Part shown: positions 9,545 to 18,426 of the stretch, in pieces
Layout of the letters: each line of letters opens with the position of its first letter
Position numbering within the stretch: position 1 is the first letter of the stretch
Assembly: GCA_947494305.1 (NCBI GenBank)
Contig: CANLUL010000001.1
Coordinates: 248,001 to 312,000 of the forward strand
Direction: 5' to 3'
Origin: an uncultured Sphingomonadaceae bacterium
GTDB lineage: Bacteria > Pseudomonadota > Alphaproteobacteria > Sphingomonadales > Sphingomonadaceae
Length of the DNA stretch: 64,000 nt
The notes under the pieces: model-generated
The model's database searches: none
What the model was told of the DNA's origin: nothing
The model's input: the letters and a program-made list of their open reading frames with translations, nothing else
Translations under genes and position numbers: made by a program

Positions 9545-9636
9545 AGTTGGCGCTAGCCATAAGCGGAATAGGGAGGGGAATCAAAGACCTATTTGCTCAT
9601 GATTTTAGATAGGATTTTCGGAAGATCAGATTTGAT

Positions 9637-11745
9637 CTAATTATCGTCCAGTTCACGTTCCTCGATCCGCAAACCATCGCCATCGACGCTGAGGTCAAGC
9701 GGTATTCCGCCTATCTCAGTCGAGAGCGTGACCCCTGCATCTTGATCAATACTCAATTCCGAATAACCGACGGGAATATCCGGAATCTCTGGTATTTCCG
9801 GAAGATCGAGTGGCTTGACCGGTCCATCTGGATCGGGTTTTTTGGCGGGCTTTCTAGTGTCAGTGGGCAATTTACCTTGTACGGCCTGGCGCATGAAGTC
9901 TTTCCAGATTCGCGCCGGTAATCCGCCGCCACTAATGCCTTTGAGCGGTGTGTTGCCATCATTACCAATCCAAACGCCGACAACCAGCCTGTCGGCACCT
10001 TCGCCGGCATAGCCGACAAAAACTGCATCGCGATTATTCTGGGTGGTGCCCGTCTTGCCGTAGTTAGCAATGGAAAGGCGGGCAGCACGCCCGGTACCGC
10101 TATTTACGGCATAGCGCATCATATCCTGCATCCGGCCATGGGTACTGGTGCCATAGCGACCCGGCCAATCAAACAGCCATTCCGTCCAGCTCTGTTCCTC
10201 TTTTTTGAATGCATAAGGTTCCACTGGCCAACTATTTCCCGCAACACCGGCATAGGCGGCGGTGAGTTCGAGCAATGTGGTTGTGGATGTGCCCAGAGCC
10301 AAACTTGGATCGTCTTTTGCCAATGGCGATTTCATGCCCAGATTTCTCGCCTCACGAATAATCGCATCATCGCCGAGCTGATTGAACAGGCGTACCGATG
10401 CGACATTGCTTGATCGGGCAAAAGCCTCTTTCAGAGTAATATCGCCGCGATATTTCTCACCATAATTTTTGGGCAAATAGCCGCCTTTGGTAATCGGGCT
10501 ATCATCGACCATGTCGTCCGGCATCATACCGGATCGCAATGCCGCCAACCAGACAAACAGCTTGAAAGTGCTGCCAGGCTGACGTTTTGCCTGTGTCACG
10601 CGGTTGAAAGATGATTTCGCATAATCCTTGCCGCCAATCATGGCGACAACCTCGCCATCGGGCCGCATGGCGACTAGAGCCACTTGTGCTGATCCCAGCG
10701 GCGCACGGCCCACAGCGCGGCGAGCAATATTTTGTAACCGGGAGTCGAGCGTGGTTGTGAGGGTCAATCTCTCATAGCTCATATCGGTTAGCTCACGCGC
10801 GCGCGGCATCGCCCAGTCTGCGAAATATGTACCAGTAGGAACCGTGTTTCGGGCTCGAACATCCAGTTTTGGACTGGGTAAAGCGTCGATTTCAGCCTGT
10901 GTCATAAAGCCAGCAGAAACCATCGCTCGACGGACAAGCTTTGCGCGCTTAGCCGCAAGTTTGGGGTTTTTGGTTGGAGCCAGTCGAGATGGTGCCTGGA
11001 CCAGCCCCGCGAGCATGATTGCCTGTTCTGGTTTCAGATTTTCCGGCTTGCGATAGTAATAATGAAGCGATGCAGCGCGCAGACCATAGACATTGTCCCC
11101 GAAATAGACGTTGGAGAGATAACGCTCCAAAATCTCGTCTTTAGTAAGCCATGTTTCCAGCCAAAATGCGATCATCATTTCGCGCGCCTTGCGAACCAAA
11201 CTGCGTTCCGGCGTTAGGAACGTCAACTTGGCTAGTTGTTGGGTGATTGTGCTGCCACCTTGTGTGCCGCTGCTACCTGTAAGATTGTTCCACAGGGCTC
11301 TGGCCAAACCGCGCGGATCAACGCCCCAATGGGAATAAAATCGCCGGTCTTCTATTGCCAGAAATGCCTCCGCGACATGATCCGGGAGTTCTGCAATTTC
11401 AACCGGTTCGTCCACGATCGCACCGTTCCGCGCGATTGGCTGACCGTCTGACGTCAGTAAGGTGATTTGCGGAGGGGCAATCGGTTCTAGAGATTTTGAA
11501 AGAGGCGCCGTGATTGCGAGATAAGCGATCATTAGAATGAACAGTAAAATCGCCGCCGCAAAACCGCGGCTGATCCACCACCATTTGCCGCGCGGTTTCT
11601 TGAGCGGCGCAACCGGTTCATGGACATCCAGGGTAGGCCATGAACTGGGTTGCGGTTGATAGAAATTGCCCTGATGCTGTTCGCGCTTGGTAAATGGCCA
11701 GAGCCATCGACGCTTGGGTTTGGGATAGGAAGTTCGATCCAGCAT
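9637..11745 (-). CDS. bifunctional penicillin-binding protein 1A/1C type
   Basis: 702 residues. A basic cytoplasmic N-terminus (about 1-50) precedes one membrane anchor at about 58-80. The glycosyltransferase domain shows EDRRFYSHWGVDPRG and GGSTITQQLAK; the transpeptidase domain has all three active-site motifs: STFK (in RQPGSTFKLF), SSN (ARSSNVASVRL) and KTGTTQNNRDA. It polymerises and cross-links peptidoglycan in the periplasm. The C-terminal tail is rich in Pro and acidic residues (KKPDPDGPVKPLDLPEIPEIP). It is shorter than E. coli PBP1a (about 850) and lacks its inserted OB domain, which is common for the compact PBP1A-like proteins of alphaproteobacteria. It stands alone on the minus strand, divergent from ydcH. 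Confidence 0.94.
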   Translation of the reverse strand: MLDRTSYPKPKRRWLWPFTKREQHQGNFYQPQPSSWPTLDVHEPVAPLKKPRGKWWWISRGFAAAILLFILMIAYLAITAPLSKSLEPIAPPQITLLTSDGQPIARNGAIVDEPVEIAELPDHVAEAFLAIEDRRFYSHWGVDPRGLARALWNNLTGSSGTQGGSTITQQLAKLTFLTPERSLVRKAREMMIAFWLETWLTKDEILERYLSNVYFGDNVYGLRAASLHYYYRKPENLKPEQAIMLAGLVQAPSRLAPTKNPKLAAKRAKLVRRAMVSAGFMTQAEIDALPSPKLDVRARNTVPTGTYFADWAMPRARELTDMSYERLTLTTTLDSRLQNIARRAVGRAPLGSAQVALVAMRPDGEVVAMIGGKDYAKSSFNRVTQAKRQPGSTFKLFVWLAALRSGMMPDDMVDDSPITKGGYLPKNYGEKYRGDITLKEAFARSSNVASVRLFNQLGDDAIIREARNLGMKSPLAKDDPSLALGTSTTTLLELTAAYAGVAGNSWPVEPYAFKKEEQSWTEWLFDWPGRYGTSTHGRMQDMMRYAVNSGTGRAARLSIANYGKTGTTQNNRDAVFVGYAGEGADRLVVGVWIGNDGNTPLKGISGGGLPARIWKDFMRQAVQGKLPTDTRKPAKKPDPDGPVKPLDLPEIPEIPDIPVGYSELSIDQDAGVTLSTEIGGIPLDLSVDGDGLRIEERELDDN

Positions 11746-11795
11746 TTAAGTGTATTACCCTAATAACACGCAATTAGCGAGATTAAAAATCTGAT

Positions 11796-11809
11796 TTGAC
11801 CCAAATCAA
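11796..11809. promoter_or_regulatory. FNR/FixK-type palindrome upstream of ydcH-dksA-like genes
   Basis: TTGACCCAAATCAA fits the FNR/FixK box TTGAY-N4-RTCAA of alphaproteobacteria, in the 142-base divergent region between the penicillin-binding protein gene and ydcH. The ydcH start is about 80 bases downstream. No convincing -10 was identified, so the regulated promoter is uncertain. Confidence 0.4.
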
Positions 11810-11887
11810 TGGGCGCATCTGTTGCTTATGGCAGATGGATATCAACTGAACACGCGAATCAGAGTTTCGTAAAAATGGGGAAGAAAT

Positions 11888-12130
11888 ATGTCACATACGC
11901 CACATGAACTGCATGATGAATTTCCGGAAGCAGGGGATATCCTGCATAAATTGAAGATCGAGAATGCTCATTTTCAGAAGCTTTCGGAACACTATCATGA
12001 AGTTAATCGGGAAATTCACCGGATCGATAGCGGGGTTGAAGCCTCCTCCGATGAACGTTCGGAAGATTTGAAAAAACAGCGCCTGTTTTTGCTTGATGAG
12101 ATTGGCAAGCTGGTCAGTGAGGCGGCCTGA
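11888..12130 (+). CDS. YdcH family (DUF465) small protein
   Basis: 80 residues, almost entirely helical and charged, with the DUF465/YdcH pattern: LKIENAHFQKLSEHYHEVNREIHRIDSG, then LKKQRLFLLDEIGKL. These are small cytoplasmic proteins of unknown role, common in proteobacteria. GGGGAAGAAAT precedes the ATG. The stop overlaps the start of the dksA-like gene (TGATG), so the two are translated together. The coiled-coil character suggests a dimer. The pair sits behind the FNR/FixK-type palindrome at 11796-11809, which hints at control by oxygen supply. Confidence 0.88.
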   Translation: MSHTPHELHDEFPEAGDILHKLKIENAHFQKLSEHYHEVNREIHRIDSGVEASSDERSEDLKKQRLFLLDEIGKLVSEAA

Positions 12131-12459
12131 TGCCTGAGGACAACGCAAACTGGAAAGCAATTCGGGCAGAACTCGAAGCGCGACATATAGAGCTTACCGA
12201 CAGGCTAGGCCGGGTTGAGGAAGAGCTTCATAGTGCGCATAGTCAGGATTTCGCTGATCAGGCCTCTGAAAGAGAACAGGATGAAGTTTTGGAAGGTGAA
12301 GAGGTCGTCTTCGAACAGGAACTGGCTCAGATAGAAGCCGCGATTGCGCGTATCGATACCGGTACCTACGGCGAATGCGCAAAATGTGGCGATGATATCA
12401 GACCGGAAAGGCTGGCGGTACAGCCAGAGGCTCCGTTCTGTATTTCCTGCGCTAGTTAA
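12130..12459 (+). CDS. TraR/DksA family zinc-finger regulator
   Basis: 109 residues. The N-terminal two thirds form a helical hairpin with many Glu (EREQDEVLEGEEVVFEQEL); the C-terminal part has the four-cysteine zinc finger CAKCGDDI to CISC, with 17 residues between the cysteine pairs. This is the DksA/TraR fold, whose members enter the RNA polymerase secondary channel. It is shorter than E. coli DksA (151) and lacks its N-terminal helix; the coiled-coil tip is strongly acidic (ASEREQDEVLEGEE), unlike the DxxDxA tip that gives DksA its activity with ppGpp, so I hesitate to call it dksA. It follows ydcH with a one-base overlap and is convergent with cobS, 12 bases away. Confidence 0.87.
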   Translation: MPEDNANWKAIRAELEARHIELTDRLGRVEEELHSAHSQDFADQASEREQDEVLEGEEVVFEQELAQIEAAIARIDTGTYGECAKCGDDIRPERLAVQPEAPFCISCAS

Positions 12460-12471
12460 GTGTTATCGGGT

Positions 12472-13461
12472 TTAAGCACCCACCACACTCTCCGGCAAAT
12501 CTTCACCAAATACGCGCTGATAATATTCAGCGACCAGCATCCGTTCGGCTTCGTCACATTTGTTGAGGAAACTAAGACGGAACGCGAATCCGATATTGTT
12601 AAAGATCGCTGCATTCTGTGCCCAGCTGATAACTGTACGAGGACTCATCACTGTAGAAATATCGCCATTGATGAAGCCTTCGCGGGAAAGGTCAGCAACT
12701 TTGATCATGTTTTCAACGGTGCTGTCATCGGTGTCCGGAACTTTGGAAAGAATGACTTTTGCCTCGGTGGCAGCGGGCAGATAATTGAGCGTAACGACAA
12801 TATTCCAGCGGTCCATCTGGCCCTGGTTGATCTGTTGTGTGCCGTGATAAAGTCCGCTGGTATCGCCGAGACCAACCGTGTTGGCAGTTGCAAATAGACG
12901 GAAATTTGGATTGGGGCGAATAACCCGGTTTTGATCGAGAAGCGTTAACTTGCCTTCTGTTTCCAATACCCGCTGAATCACGAACATAACATCAGGCCGG
13001 CCAGCGTCATATTCGTCGAACACCAATGCGGTTGGTGTTTGCAGCGCCCACGGAAGCAGGCCTTCACGAAACTCAGTCACCTGCTGGCCGTCTTTTAAAA
13101 CAATCGCATCGCGACCAACCAGATCGATACGGCTGATATGCGCATCGAGATTGATCCGAATACAGGGCCAGTTCAGGCGGGCAGCAACTTGTTCAATATG
13201 TGTTGATTTCCCGGTGCCATGAAAACCCTGAACCATAACGCGACGGTTATAGGCAAAGCCTGCTAAAATCGCTGCCGTGGTATCCTGGTCAAATACATAG
13301 GCCGGATCTAGATCCGGAACCCGCTCATCCTTTTCGCTGAAGGCTGGTATTTTCATATCCAGATCGATGCCGAACATTTCCCGGGCATCCACTTCCTGAT
13401 CAGGTGCGTCCATCACAGTTTCGCCGCTGCCGTTTGGATGGGTATTGGGTATGTCAGTCAT
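12472..13461 (-). CDS. cobS: CobS-like AAA+ ATPase (cobaltochelatase subunit)
   Basis: 329 residues, matching CobS length. Visible are the CobS N-terminal segment ([29 protein letters not shown]), Walker A ([15 protein letters not shown]), Walker B ([10 protein letters not shown]) and the sensor region [17 protein letters not shown] lies six bases before the ATG. CobS is the MoxR-clade ATPase that, with CobT, energises cobalt insertion by CobN. CobT is present at 7718-9544; CobN is not in the window. The gene follows a J-domain gene on the same strand by 54 bases, and this cobS-dnaJ-like order is one I associate with sphingomonads. Alternative: a general protein-remodelling role with CobT. 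Confidence 0.93.
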   Translation of the reverse strand: MTDIPNTHPNGSGETVMDAPDQEVDAREMFGIDLDMKIPAFSEKDERVPDLDPAYVFDQDTTAAILAGFAYNRRVMVQGFHGTGKSTHIEQVAARLNWPCIRINLDAHISRIDLVGRDAIVLKDGQQVTEFREGLLPWALQTPTALVFDEYDAGRPDVMFVIQRVLETEGKLTLLDQNRVIRPNPNFRLFATANTVGLGDTSGLYHGTQQINQGQMDRWNIVVTLNYLPAATEAKVILSKVPDTDDSTVENMIKVADLSREGFINGDISTVMSPRTVISWAQNAAIFNNIGFAFRLSFLNKCDEAERMLVAEYYQRVFGEDLPESVVGA

Positions 13462-13515
13462 ATTCGTCCTTCAAAAACTCAGCGTGTCCTTATGAAAGGT
13501 CAGACAGGCGAGCCA

Positions 13516-14115
13516 CTATCTAAAATCCGGTGATTCCTTGAGCTGCGTATAGGCATCAATCACGTTTGCCAACTGTTTCTCGTGGCTCCGATCTCCCCCA
13601 TTGCGATCAGGATGATATTTGCGCACCAAAGCCGAATAGGCGCGGCGAATGTCCGACCGCTGCGCATCGTCGCCAAGCCCTAGCGTCTTCAGCGCTTTTT
13701 GATCCGCGTTGGAAACTGGCGGAGCATATTTTTTTGCTCCGGAAATATTGGAAGAAAATCTGGCGCCTATCGCATCCAATGGATCAACAAAATTGGCCCA
13801 TGCCGGTGTGTCACCGGGGCCATCATAGATTCGCCGTGTGCTATCCCAGCCTCTTACTGGATGCTGGGCTTCAAAAATCTGCTCCTGATCCATGCCGGAA
13901 AAATAATCGTACCCTTGATTAAACTCGCGAACATGGTCGAGGCATAACCAGCGATACTCTCCCGGACCATCATAGCCATTGCGGGCGCCATATAAGGAGG
14001 GCGCGCGAAACTCCCCGATTTCATTGCACCCTTCGATCGCACAAACTTCACCGTCAGTTTCTACGCGGCCGTGAAAGCGATTGGGTTTTTTCGAGTTTGG
14101 GGAAGAAGAAGGCAA
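13516..14115 (-). CDS. J-domain (DnaJ-like) protein
   Basis: 199 residues starting at a TTG. The J-domain is at the C-terminus (about 137-195) and keeps the HPD tripeptide that stimulates Hsp70 (ALVRKYHPDRNGGDRSHEKQ). The N-terminal half has no DnaJ zinc-finger or client domain; it has instead a short Cys/His-containing segment (CAIEGCNEIGEF, then WLCLDHVREFNQGYDYF) that looks like a small metal-binding knuckle, followed by QHPVRGW and PAWANF. So it is a specialised co-chaperone that should recruit DnaK to a particular client. It lies upstream of cobS in the same direction, so CobS/CobT assembly is a plausible client (inference). Divergent from bolA. Confidence 0.9.
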   Translation of the reverse strand: MPSSSPNSKKPNRFHGRVETDGEVCAIEGCNEIGEFRAPSLYGARNGYDGPGEYRWLCLDHVREFNQGYDYFSGMDQEQIFEAQHPVRGWDSTRRIYDGPGDTPAWANFVDPLDAIGARFSSNISGAKKYAPPVSNADQKALKTLGLGDDAQRSDIRRAYSALVRKYHPDRNGGDRSHEKQLANVIDAYTQLKESPDFR

Positions 14116-14169
14116 AGTGAATCCGTTTTGGCTGTTCGCAATATTGCTTAGCCATTCTATATAGGTGAC

Positions 14170-14454
14170 ATGGAAACAGAATCAAAAGGCCCAGTGGCCA
14201 AAGAAATTGAAACGCGGCTAATGGCTGAACTCTCACCTTCTAAACTGAACGTGATCAACGATAGCGCAAAGCATCACGGTCATGCCGGTGACGATGGCAG
14301 CGGAGAATCGCATTTTACGGTTGAGATTGAATGTGCCGAATTTGCGGGTCAATCGCGCCTAAATCGCCAACGGATGGTCAACAAAGCGCTTGGTGATCTG
14401 ATGCGAGAAAAAGTCCATGCGATGGCGATAAAGGCAAAGGCACCGGGCGAGTGA
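14170..14454 (+). CDS. bolA: BolA family protein
   Basis: 94 residues. The BolA fold is recognisable: SPSKLNVINDSAKHHGH, then ESHFTVEIECAEFAGQSRLNRQRMVNKAL, with the conserved His-containing loop and a C-terminal HAMAIKAKAP. BolA proteins bind monothiol glutaredoxins through a shared [2Fe-2S] cluster and act in iron-sulfur trafficking and stress responses in the cytoplasm. A glutaredoxin gene is not adjacent. The bolA stop overlaps the GTG start of the next gene (GTGA at 14451-14454), so the cupin protein is made from the same message. The 54-base gap to the divergent J-domain gene must hold both promoters. Confidence 0.93.
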   Translation: METESKGPVAKEIETRLMAELSPSKLNVINDSAKHHGHAGDDGSGESHFTVEIECAEFAGQSRLNRQRMVNKALGDLMREKVHAMAIKAKAPGE

Positions 14455-14831
14455 GCCAGGCGGGCAATCCTGAAAAGGTGAATTTGGCCGACGCTTTCGG
14501 GACCATCGCCGATTACTGGTCGCCGAAAATCGCTGGTGATATCAACAATATGCAGGCGAAGATCGCTAAATTTCAAGGCAAGTTCGATTGGCATCACCAC
14601 GATGTTGAGGATGAGCTATTTCTGGTCATAAAAGGCAGGATGCGAATGGGATTGCGGACTGGTGATATCGATCTGGATGAAGGCGAGATGATTGTTGTTC
14701 CGCACGGCGTTGAACATCGGCCAGAAGCCCTGACCGATGAATGTCATGTGTTGATGCTGGAACCGAACAGCACGTTGAATACCGGCAATGTGATCACCGA
14801 TAATACTGTGCGAGAATTGGACCGTATTTAA
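14451..14831 (+). CDS. small cupin-domain protein
   Basis: 126 residues, GTG start overlapping the bolA stop. A single cupin barrel carries the two metal-binding motifs: motif 1 around FDWHHHDVEDELFLVIKGRM (His, His, Glu ligands) and motif 2 around MIVVPHGVEHRP (His). This resembles the cupin_2 family of small metal-dependent enzymes such as mannose-6-phosphate isomerase-like or DMSP lyase-like proteins, but nothing fixes the substrate. It is cytoplasmic (no signal). Its stop codon abuts the stop of the convergent DUF2332 gene with no spacer, so no hairpin terminator separates them. Confidence 0.85.
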   Translation: MSQAGNPEKVNLADAFGTIADYWSPKIAGDINNMQAKIAKFQGKFDWHHHDVEDELFLVIKGRMRMGLRTGDIDLDEGEMIVVPHGVEHRPEALTDECHVLMLEPNSTLNTGNVITDNTVRELDRI

Positions 14832-15890
14832 CTAGTCCATTCCCTTCCAATTCAGCCACATTCCGTGCGCATGGGCATGGCCCAGATTAACAGGGTCCCC
14901 GCCACCCGGCCAATAACGAACAATCAATTCATGCCGAAATGTCTTGCGGTTTGTTTCAGACGAAATCCAGGCCATTGATCTGTCTTTTGTAGCTGCTTCA
15001 CCAGCTTTTTCCATCGCTTTAGTGATTCTATCCTTCGTCTCTTGCGGAAGATACTGCCAGACAATCGAATGCATGAGCACGCGGGTTATCCCGCTTTCTT
15101 GCGGCGCTTGTAATTGTGCCTCGACCCAATCGGCTGCATCAGCCTTTACCAAATCGGGTGGATTGTTTTTGGCCAGTGCGATAGCGGCTTCCATCCGTTT
15201 GAACCGCTCAGGCATTTCGGGCCAGATATAGCCTTTTAGACGGTCAGATATTTCATCATCGGTCAGATCAATCGGATTTTGGTCACAGGCTTTGATCGAG
15301 ACAATATCGACTGGGTTTTTCGGGGGAGGAGGACCACGCCAATCCGGTTTGATCCGCATCGGAGAATCAACCGGGCCAACTTCGACCCCATTGAGATCGT
15401 AGTGGTAGCGTTCCATCATAGTATTCACGCCAGCACTGCCGCCAATTTCCAGCAACTCGAACTTCGGACCGATTTTTCCGGATAGCCAGAGCAAGGCTGA
15501 CATAAAGCTGGAGGATCGACCCGCCTCATTGGTTTGTGGCGGGTTATCAAACCAGGGGAGCAGTTGGTCATCATGATCATGGACGACTTGTTTGACGATA
15601 TCGTCAATCGCGGTTTGTTCGGACACTTCGCCGGTATAGATTGCAGACAACCGCTGTTCTTTGCCGGTTAGATGCAAATGATGCATGCCCCCGGTCAAGC
15701 GCAATGGCATCGCATCTTCCAGTGGTTTGCCGGGCCAGTTGCGAATTGTCTGTCCGCATTTGGTATCGCTATCCATCAGAGCGATTTGGGCGACAATGAT
15801 AGAAGCGGTGATCGGCGCATCGTTGTTCAGACAATGTTCGGCCTGACCGCGCAATCCGTCAGCGATATCTTCTACGTCGAGTATGTCCAT
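14832..15890 (-). CDS. DUF2332 family protein
   Basis: 352 residues, the usual size of DUF2332 proteins. Recognisable family segments include PWFDNPPQTNEAGRSS, the glycine-rich FELLEIGGSAGVNTMM, which resembles an S-adenosylmethionine-binding loop, and the C-terminal IVWQYLP and HGMWLNW. The nucleotide-binding-like loop suggests a methyltransferase-like fold, but no activity is established for the family to my knowledge. It is cytoplasmic. The gene is divergent from hisG and convergent with the cupin gene; nothing links it to histidine synthesis beyond position. Confidence 0.85.
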   Translation of the reverse strand: MDILDVEDIADGLRGQAEHCLNNDAPITASIIVAQIALMDSDTKCGQTIRNWPGKPLEDAMPLRLTGGMHHLHLTGKEQRLSAIYTGEVSEQTAIDDIVKQVVHDHDDQLLPWFDNPPQTNEAGRSSSFMSALLWLSGKIGPKFELLEIGGSAGVNTMMERYHYDLNGVEVGPVDSPMRIKPDWRGPPPPKNPVDIVSIKACDQNPIDLTDDEISDRLKGYIWPEMPERFKRMEAAIALAKNNPPDLVKADAADWVEAQLQAPQESGITRVLMHSIVWQYLPQETKDRITKAMEKAGEAATKDRSMAWISSETNRKTFRHELIVRYWPGGGDPVNLGHAHAHGMWLNWKGMD

Positions 15891-15934
15891 TGGTCATTGC
15901 CCTTTTATCTGTGAACCCTTAAAGCGCGGCCAAC

Positions 15935-16585
15935 ATGGCCGAACCACTAATCTTTGCGATTCCGAAAGGGAGGATACTCGACGATGCACTACCGCTTTTG
16001 AAGCAGGTGGGCATCGTGCCAGAGGATGGCTTTTTTGACAAGTCCAACCGCAGCTTGATGTTCGGTACCAATCAGGATCATGTCTCGATCATCCGGGTGC
16101 GCGCATTTGATGTCGCGACTTTTGTCGCCCATGGGGCGGCGCAGATTGGAATTGTCGGTTCCGATGTGATCGAAGAATTTGGCTATAGTGAGCTTTATGC
16201 GCCGGTTGATTTGGGGATTGGGCGTTGCCGTTTGTCTGTGGCACAGCCAAAGGATGATGCAGAGCAAATAGGCAATATCTCTCACCTGCGGGTCGCTACA
16301 AAATATCCCAATCTGACCAGTCGCCATTTTGAATCAAAAGGCATCCAAGCGGAATGTGTGAAGCTGAATGGAGCGATGGAATTGGCGCCATCTCTGGGGC
16401 TTTCACGGCATATTGTTGATCTGGTAGAGTCCGGAAGCACATTGAAAGCCAATAACCTGATCGAGACGGATCGTATTCTGGATATCTCCGGACGATTGGT
16501 GGTGAATCGCGCGGCTTTCAAGATGCGAAGCGCGGAATTGACGCCGATGGTTCAGAAATTCAGAGAACTAGCAGGGCAGGTCTAA
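15935..16585 (+). CDS. hisG: ATP phosphoribosyltransferase, short form (HisG)
   Basis: 216 residues. [17 protein letters not shown] at the start and the [13 protein letters not shown] and [14 protein letters not shown] segments identify HisG, which joins ATP and PRPP in the first step of histidine synthesis. The C-terminal regulatory domain of the 300-residue long form is missing, so this is the short form, which needs the HisZ subunit for activity and histidine feedback (family knowledge). hisZ is not in the window. The hisG stop overlaps the hisD start (TAATG). It heads a long same-strand run: hisG-hisD-DUF1993-DUF1993-nusB-hydrolase-thiL. Confidence 0.96.
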   Translation: MAEPLIFAIPKGRILDDALPLLKQVGIVPEDGFFDKSNRSLMFGTNQDHVSIIRVRAFDVATFVAHGAAQIGIVGSDVIEEFGYSELYAPVDLGIGRCRLSVAQPKDDAEQIGNISHLRVATKYPNLTSRHFESKGIQAECVKLNGAMELAPSLGLSRHIVDLVESGSTLKANNLIETDRILDISGRLVVNRAAFKMRSAELTPMVQKFRELAGQV

Positions 16586-17889
16586 TGCCATTGCGGCTTT
16601 CCATTTCTGATGCCGATTTTGAGGATCGGTTCGATATTCTCGTCAATGCGAGGCGAGAGACCGATGAGGACGTTTCTTCCGATGTAAAGGCGATCATAAG
16701 CGATGTTAGAAATCGCGGCGATGATGCCATTCAAGAACTGACCCGGAAATTTGATCATCACGACCTTGAGGAAACCGGTTGGAAAATTCCCAAGGCAGAC
16801 TGCGTGGCAGCGCTAGAAGAGATGGAAGCCTCGTTGCGGGTTTCCTTGGAACTGGCAGCTTTAAGAATCAATGATTATCATCAGGGACAAGTGCCTGATA
16901 ATAGGGATTTTAATGACGATGCCGGTGTCCGTATAGGAGCAAGGTGGAACGCCGTAGAGCGTGCTGGAATTTACATTCCCGGTGGTCGGGCGGCCTATCC
17001 ATCCTCGGTTCTGATGAATGCTATTCCCGCCAAAGTGGCTGGTGTGGACAAGGTCATCATGGTCACTCCAACGCCAAATGGCCGGGTCAATCCACTGGTA
17101 TTGGCTGCAGCGGAATTGGCTGGTGTGGACGAGATTTGGCGGATTGGCGGGGCGCAGGCAATCGCGGCGCTTGCCTATGGAACCGTACAGATTGAACCGG
17201 TGGATGTCATCACTGGCCCTGGAAACGCGTGGGTAGCCGAAGCCAAGCGGCAAGTATACGGGGTGGTTGGCATCGATATGGTGGCTGGACCTTCCGAGAT
17301 TGTAGTGGTTGCCGATGGTAAAAATGATCCGGACTGGATCGCAGCAGATTTGCTTTCGCAGGCCGAGCATGATCCGACCAGTCAATCGATATTATTCACA
17401 AATGATAGTAATTTTGCTGATCAAGTTATTGATAAAATAGGTAAACAGTTGCGGACATTGAAAACAACTAAAACCGCGACTACGAGCTGGAACGCGCATG
17501 GAGCTGTGATTACAGTAGATCGATTTGAACAAGCCGTGCCGTTGGTTGATCGTTTAGCTGCGGAGCATCTGGAACTGGCCATAGACGAACCGGAAGAGAT
17601 GTTTCGAAAGATACGCCATGCTGGCTCGGTATTCCTGGGCCGGCATACACCAGAAGCTTTGGGGGATTATGTCGCCGGCCCCAATCATGTTTTGCCCACC
17701 GGTCGCCGCGCTCGGTTTTCTTCGGGATTATCCGTGACGGATTTCATGAAGCGGACAAGTTTCATCAGTTGCGATGACAAAGCATTGCGCAATATTGGCC
17801 CAGCGGCTGTGGCCCTTGCGGAAGCGGAAGGCCTACCGGCCCATGCTGCCAGCATAACGCGCCGGCTTCACTCAAACGCGAAGGATTGA
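16585..17889 (+). CDS. hisD: histidinol dehydrogenase
   Basis: 434 residues, full length for HisD. The NAD/zinc enzyme oxidises histidinol to histidine in two steps, the last of the pathway. Visible signatures are GIYIPGGRAAYPSSVLMN, VAGPSEIVVVAD, DLLSQAEHDP (zinc ligands Gln and His), the catalytic pair Glu-His in LAAEHLEL, and GPNHVLPTGRRARFSSGLS. It overlaps hisG by one base and is followed after a single base by the first DUF1993 gene, so it is firmly in one transcription unit. Nothing unusual in sequence. Confidence 0.97.
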   Translation: MPLRLSISDADFEDRFDILVNARRETDEDVSSDVKAIISDVRNRGDDAIQELTRKFDHHDLEETGWKIPKADCVAALEEMEASLRVSLELAALRINDYHQGQVPDNRDFNDDAGVRIGARWNAVERAGIYIPGGRAAYPSSVLMNAIPAKVAGVDKVIMVTPTPNGRVNPLVLAAAELAGVDEIWRIGGAQAIAALAYGTVQIEPVDVITGPGNAWVAEAKRQVYGVVGIDMVAGPSEIVVVADGKNDPDWIAADLLSQAEHDPTSQSILFTNDSNFADQVIDKIGKQLRTLKTTKTATTSWNAHGAVITVDRFEQAVPLVDRLAAEHLELAIDEPEEMFRKIRHAGSVFLGRHTPEALGDYVAGPNHVLPTGRRARFSSGLSVTDFMKRTSFISCDDKALRNIGPAAVALAEAEGLPAHAASITRRLHSNAKD

Positions 17890-17890
17890 A

Positions 17891-18415
17891 ATGACTTTCT
17901 CACTTTATGACGCCACCGTTCCTGTTTTCATTCAGTTGCTTGAATCGCAACGCCAGCTCGCCGATCGCGCCGAAGCGCATTGCAAGGAACAAGGAATGTC
18001 CGACGATGAGATCCTGAATGCTCGGATCATCGACGATATGGAACCGTATAGCTTTCAAATCAAAGCCGTGGCCATGCAATCTATGGGCGGCATTGAAGCG
18101 GTTCGCAAAGGCAGTTTTTCCCCTGATCCAGCGGCCTATCCGGACAGTTTTGACGCTGTACGGGAGAAACTCGATTCAACGATTGCTGCGCTAAAAGAAG
18201 TTTCCGCTGACGAAGTGAACAGCTTTCTGGGTCAACCCATGCAGTTCAAACTAAAGGAAATGGTTATACCCTTCACGGCTGAAGGCTTCCTGATGAGCTT
18301 CTCCATGCCCAATTTCCACTTTCACACGACGACCGCCTTTGACATATTGCGGGCACAGGGCCTGGATATTGGCAAGGTCAATTATCTCGGTCAGATGCAG
18401 ATCGCTGCCGGTTAG
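17891..18415 (+). CDS. DUF1993 family protein, copy 1
   Basis: 174 residues of the DUF1993 family, whose members are small helical-bundle proteins distantly like DinB proteins; no activity is established. It starts one base after the hisD stop. The C-terminal SMPNFHFHTTTAFDILRAQG contains the His-x-His and conserved TTA-D pattern typical of the family, which may bind a metal (inference). A paralogue of equal length follows after 11 bases. No signal peptide or membrane segment. The position inside a his/nusB operon is the only functional hint and may reflect shared transcription rather than shared function. Confidence 0.88.
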   Translation: MTFSLYDATVPVFIQLLESQRQLADRAEAHCKEQGMSDDEILNARIIDDMEPYSFQIKAVAMQSMGGIEAVRKGSFSPDPAAYPDSFDAVREKLDSTIAALKEVSADEVNSFLGQPMQFKLKEMVIPFTAEGFLMSFSMPNFHFHTTTAFDILRAQGLDIGKVNYLGQMQIAAG

Positions 18416-18426
18416 GAGCCTAATCA

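Noticed and set aside
9556-9584. Minus-strand promoter before cobT (TTGATT and TATGGC, 17 bases apart)
   Set aside because: The elements are weak and would leave a leader of only a few bases, so the support is too thin.
12460-12897. Open frame of 145 codons on the plus strand
   Set aside because: It lies antisense to cobS, a strongly supported gene, and its product has no family features.
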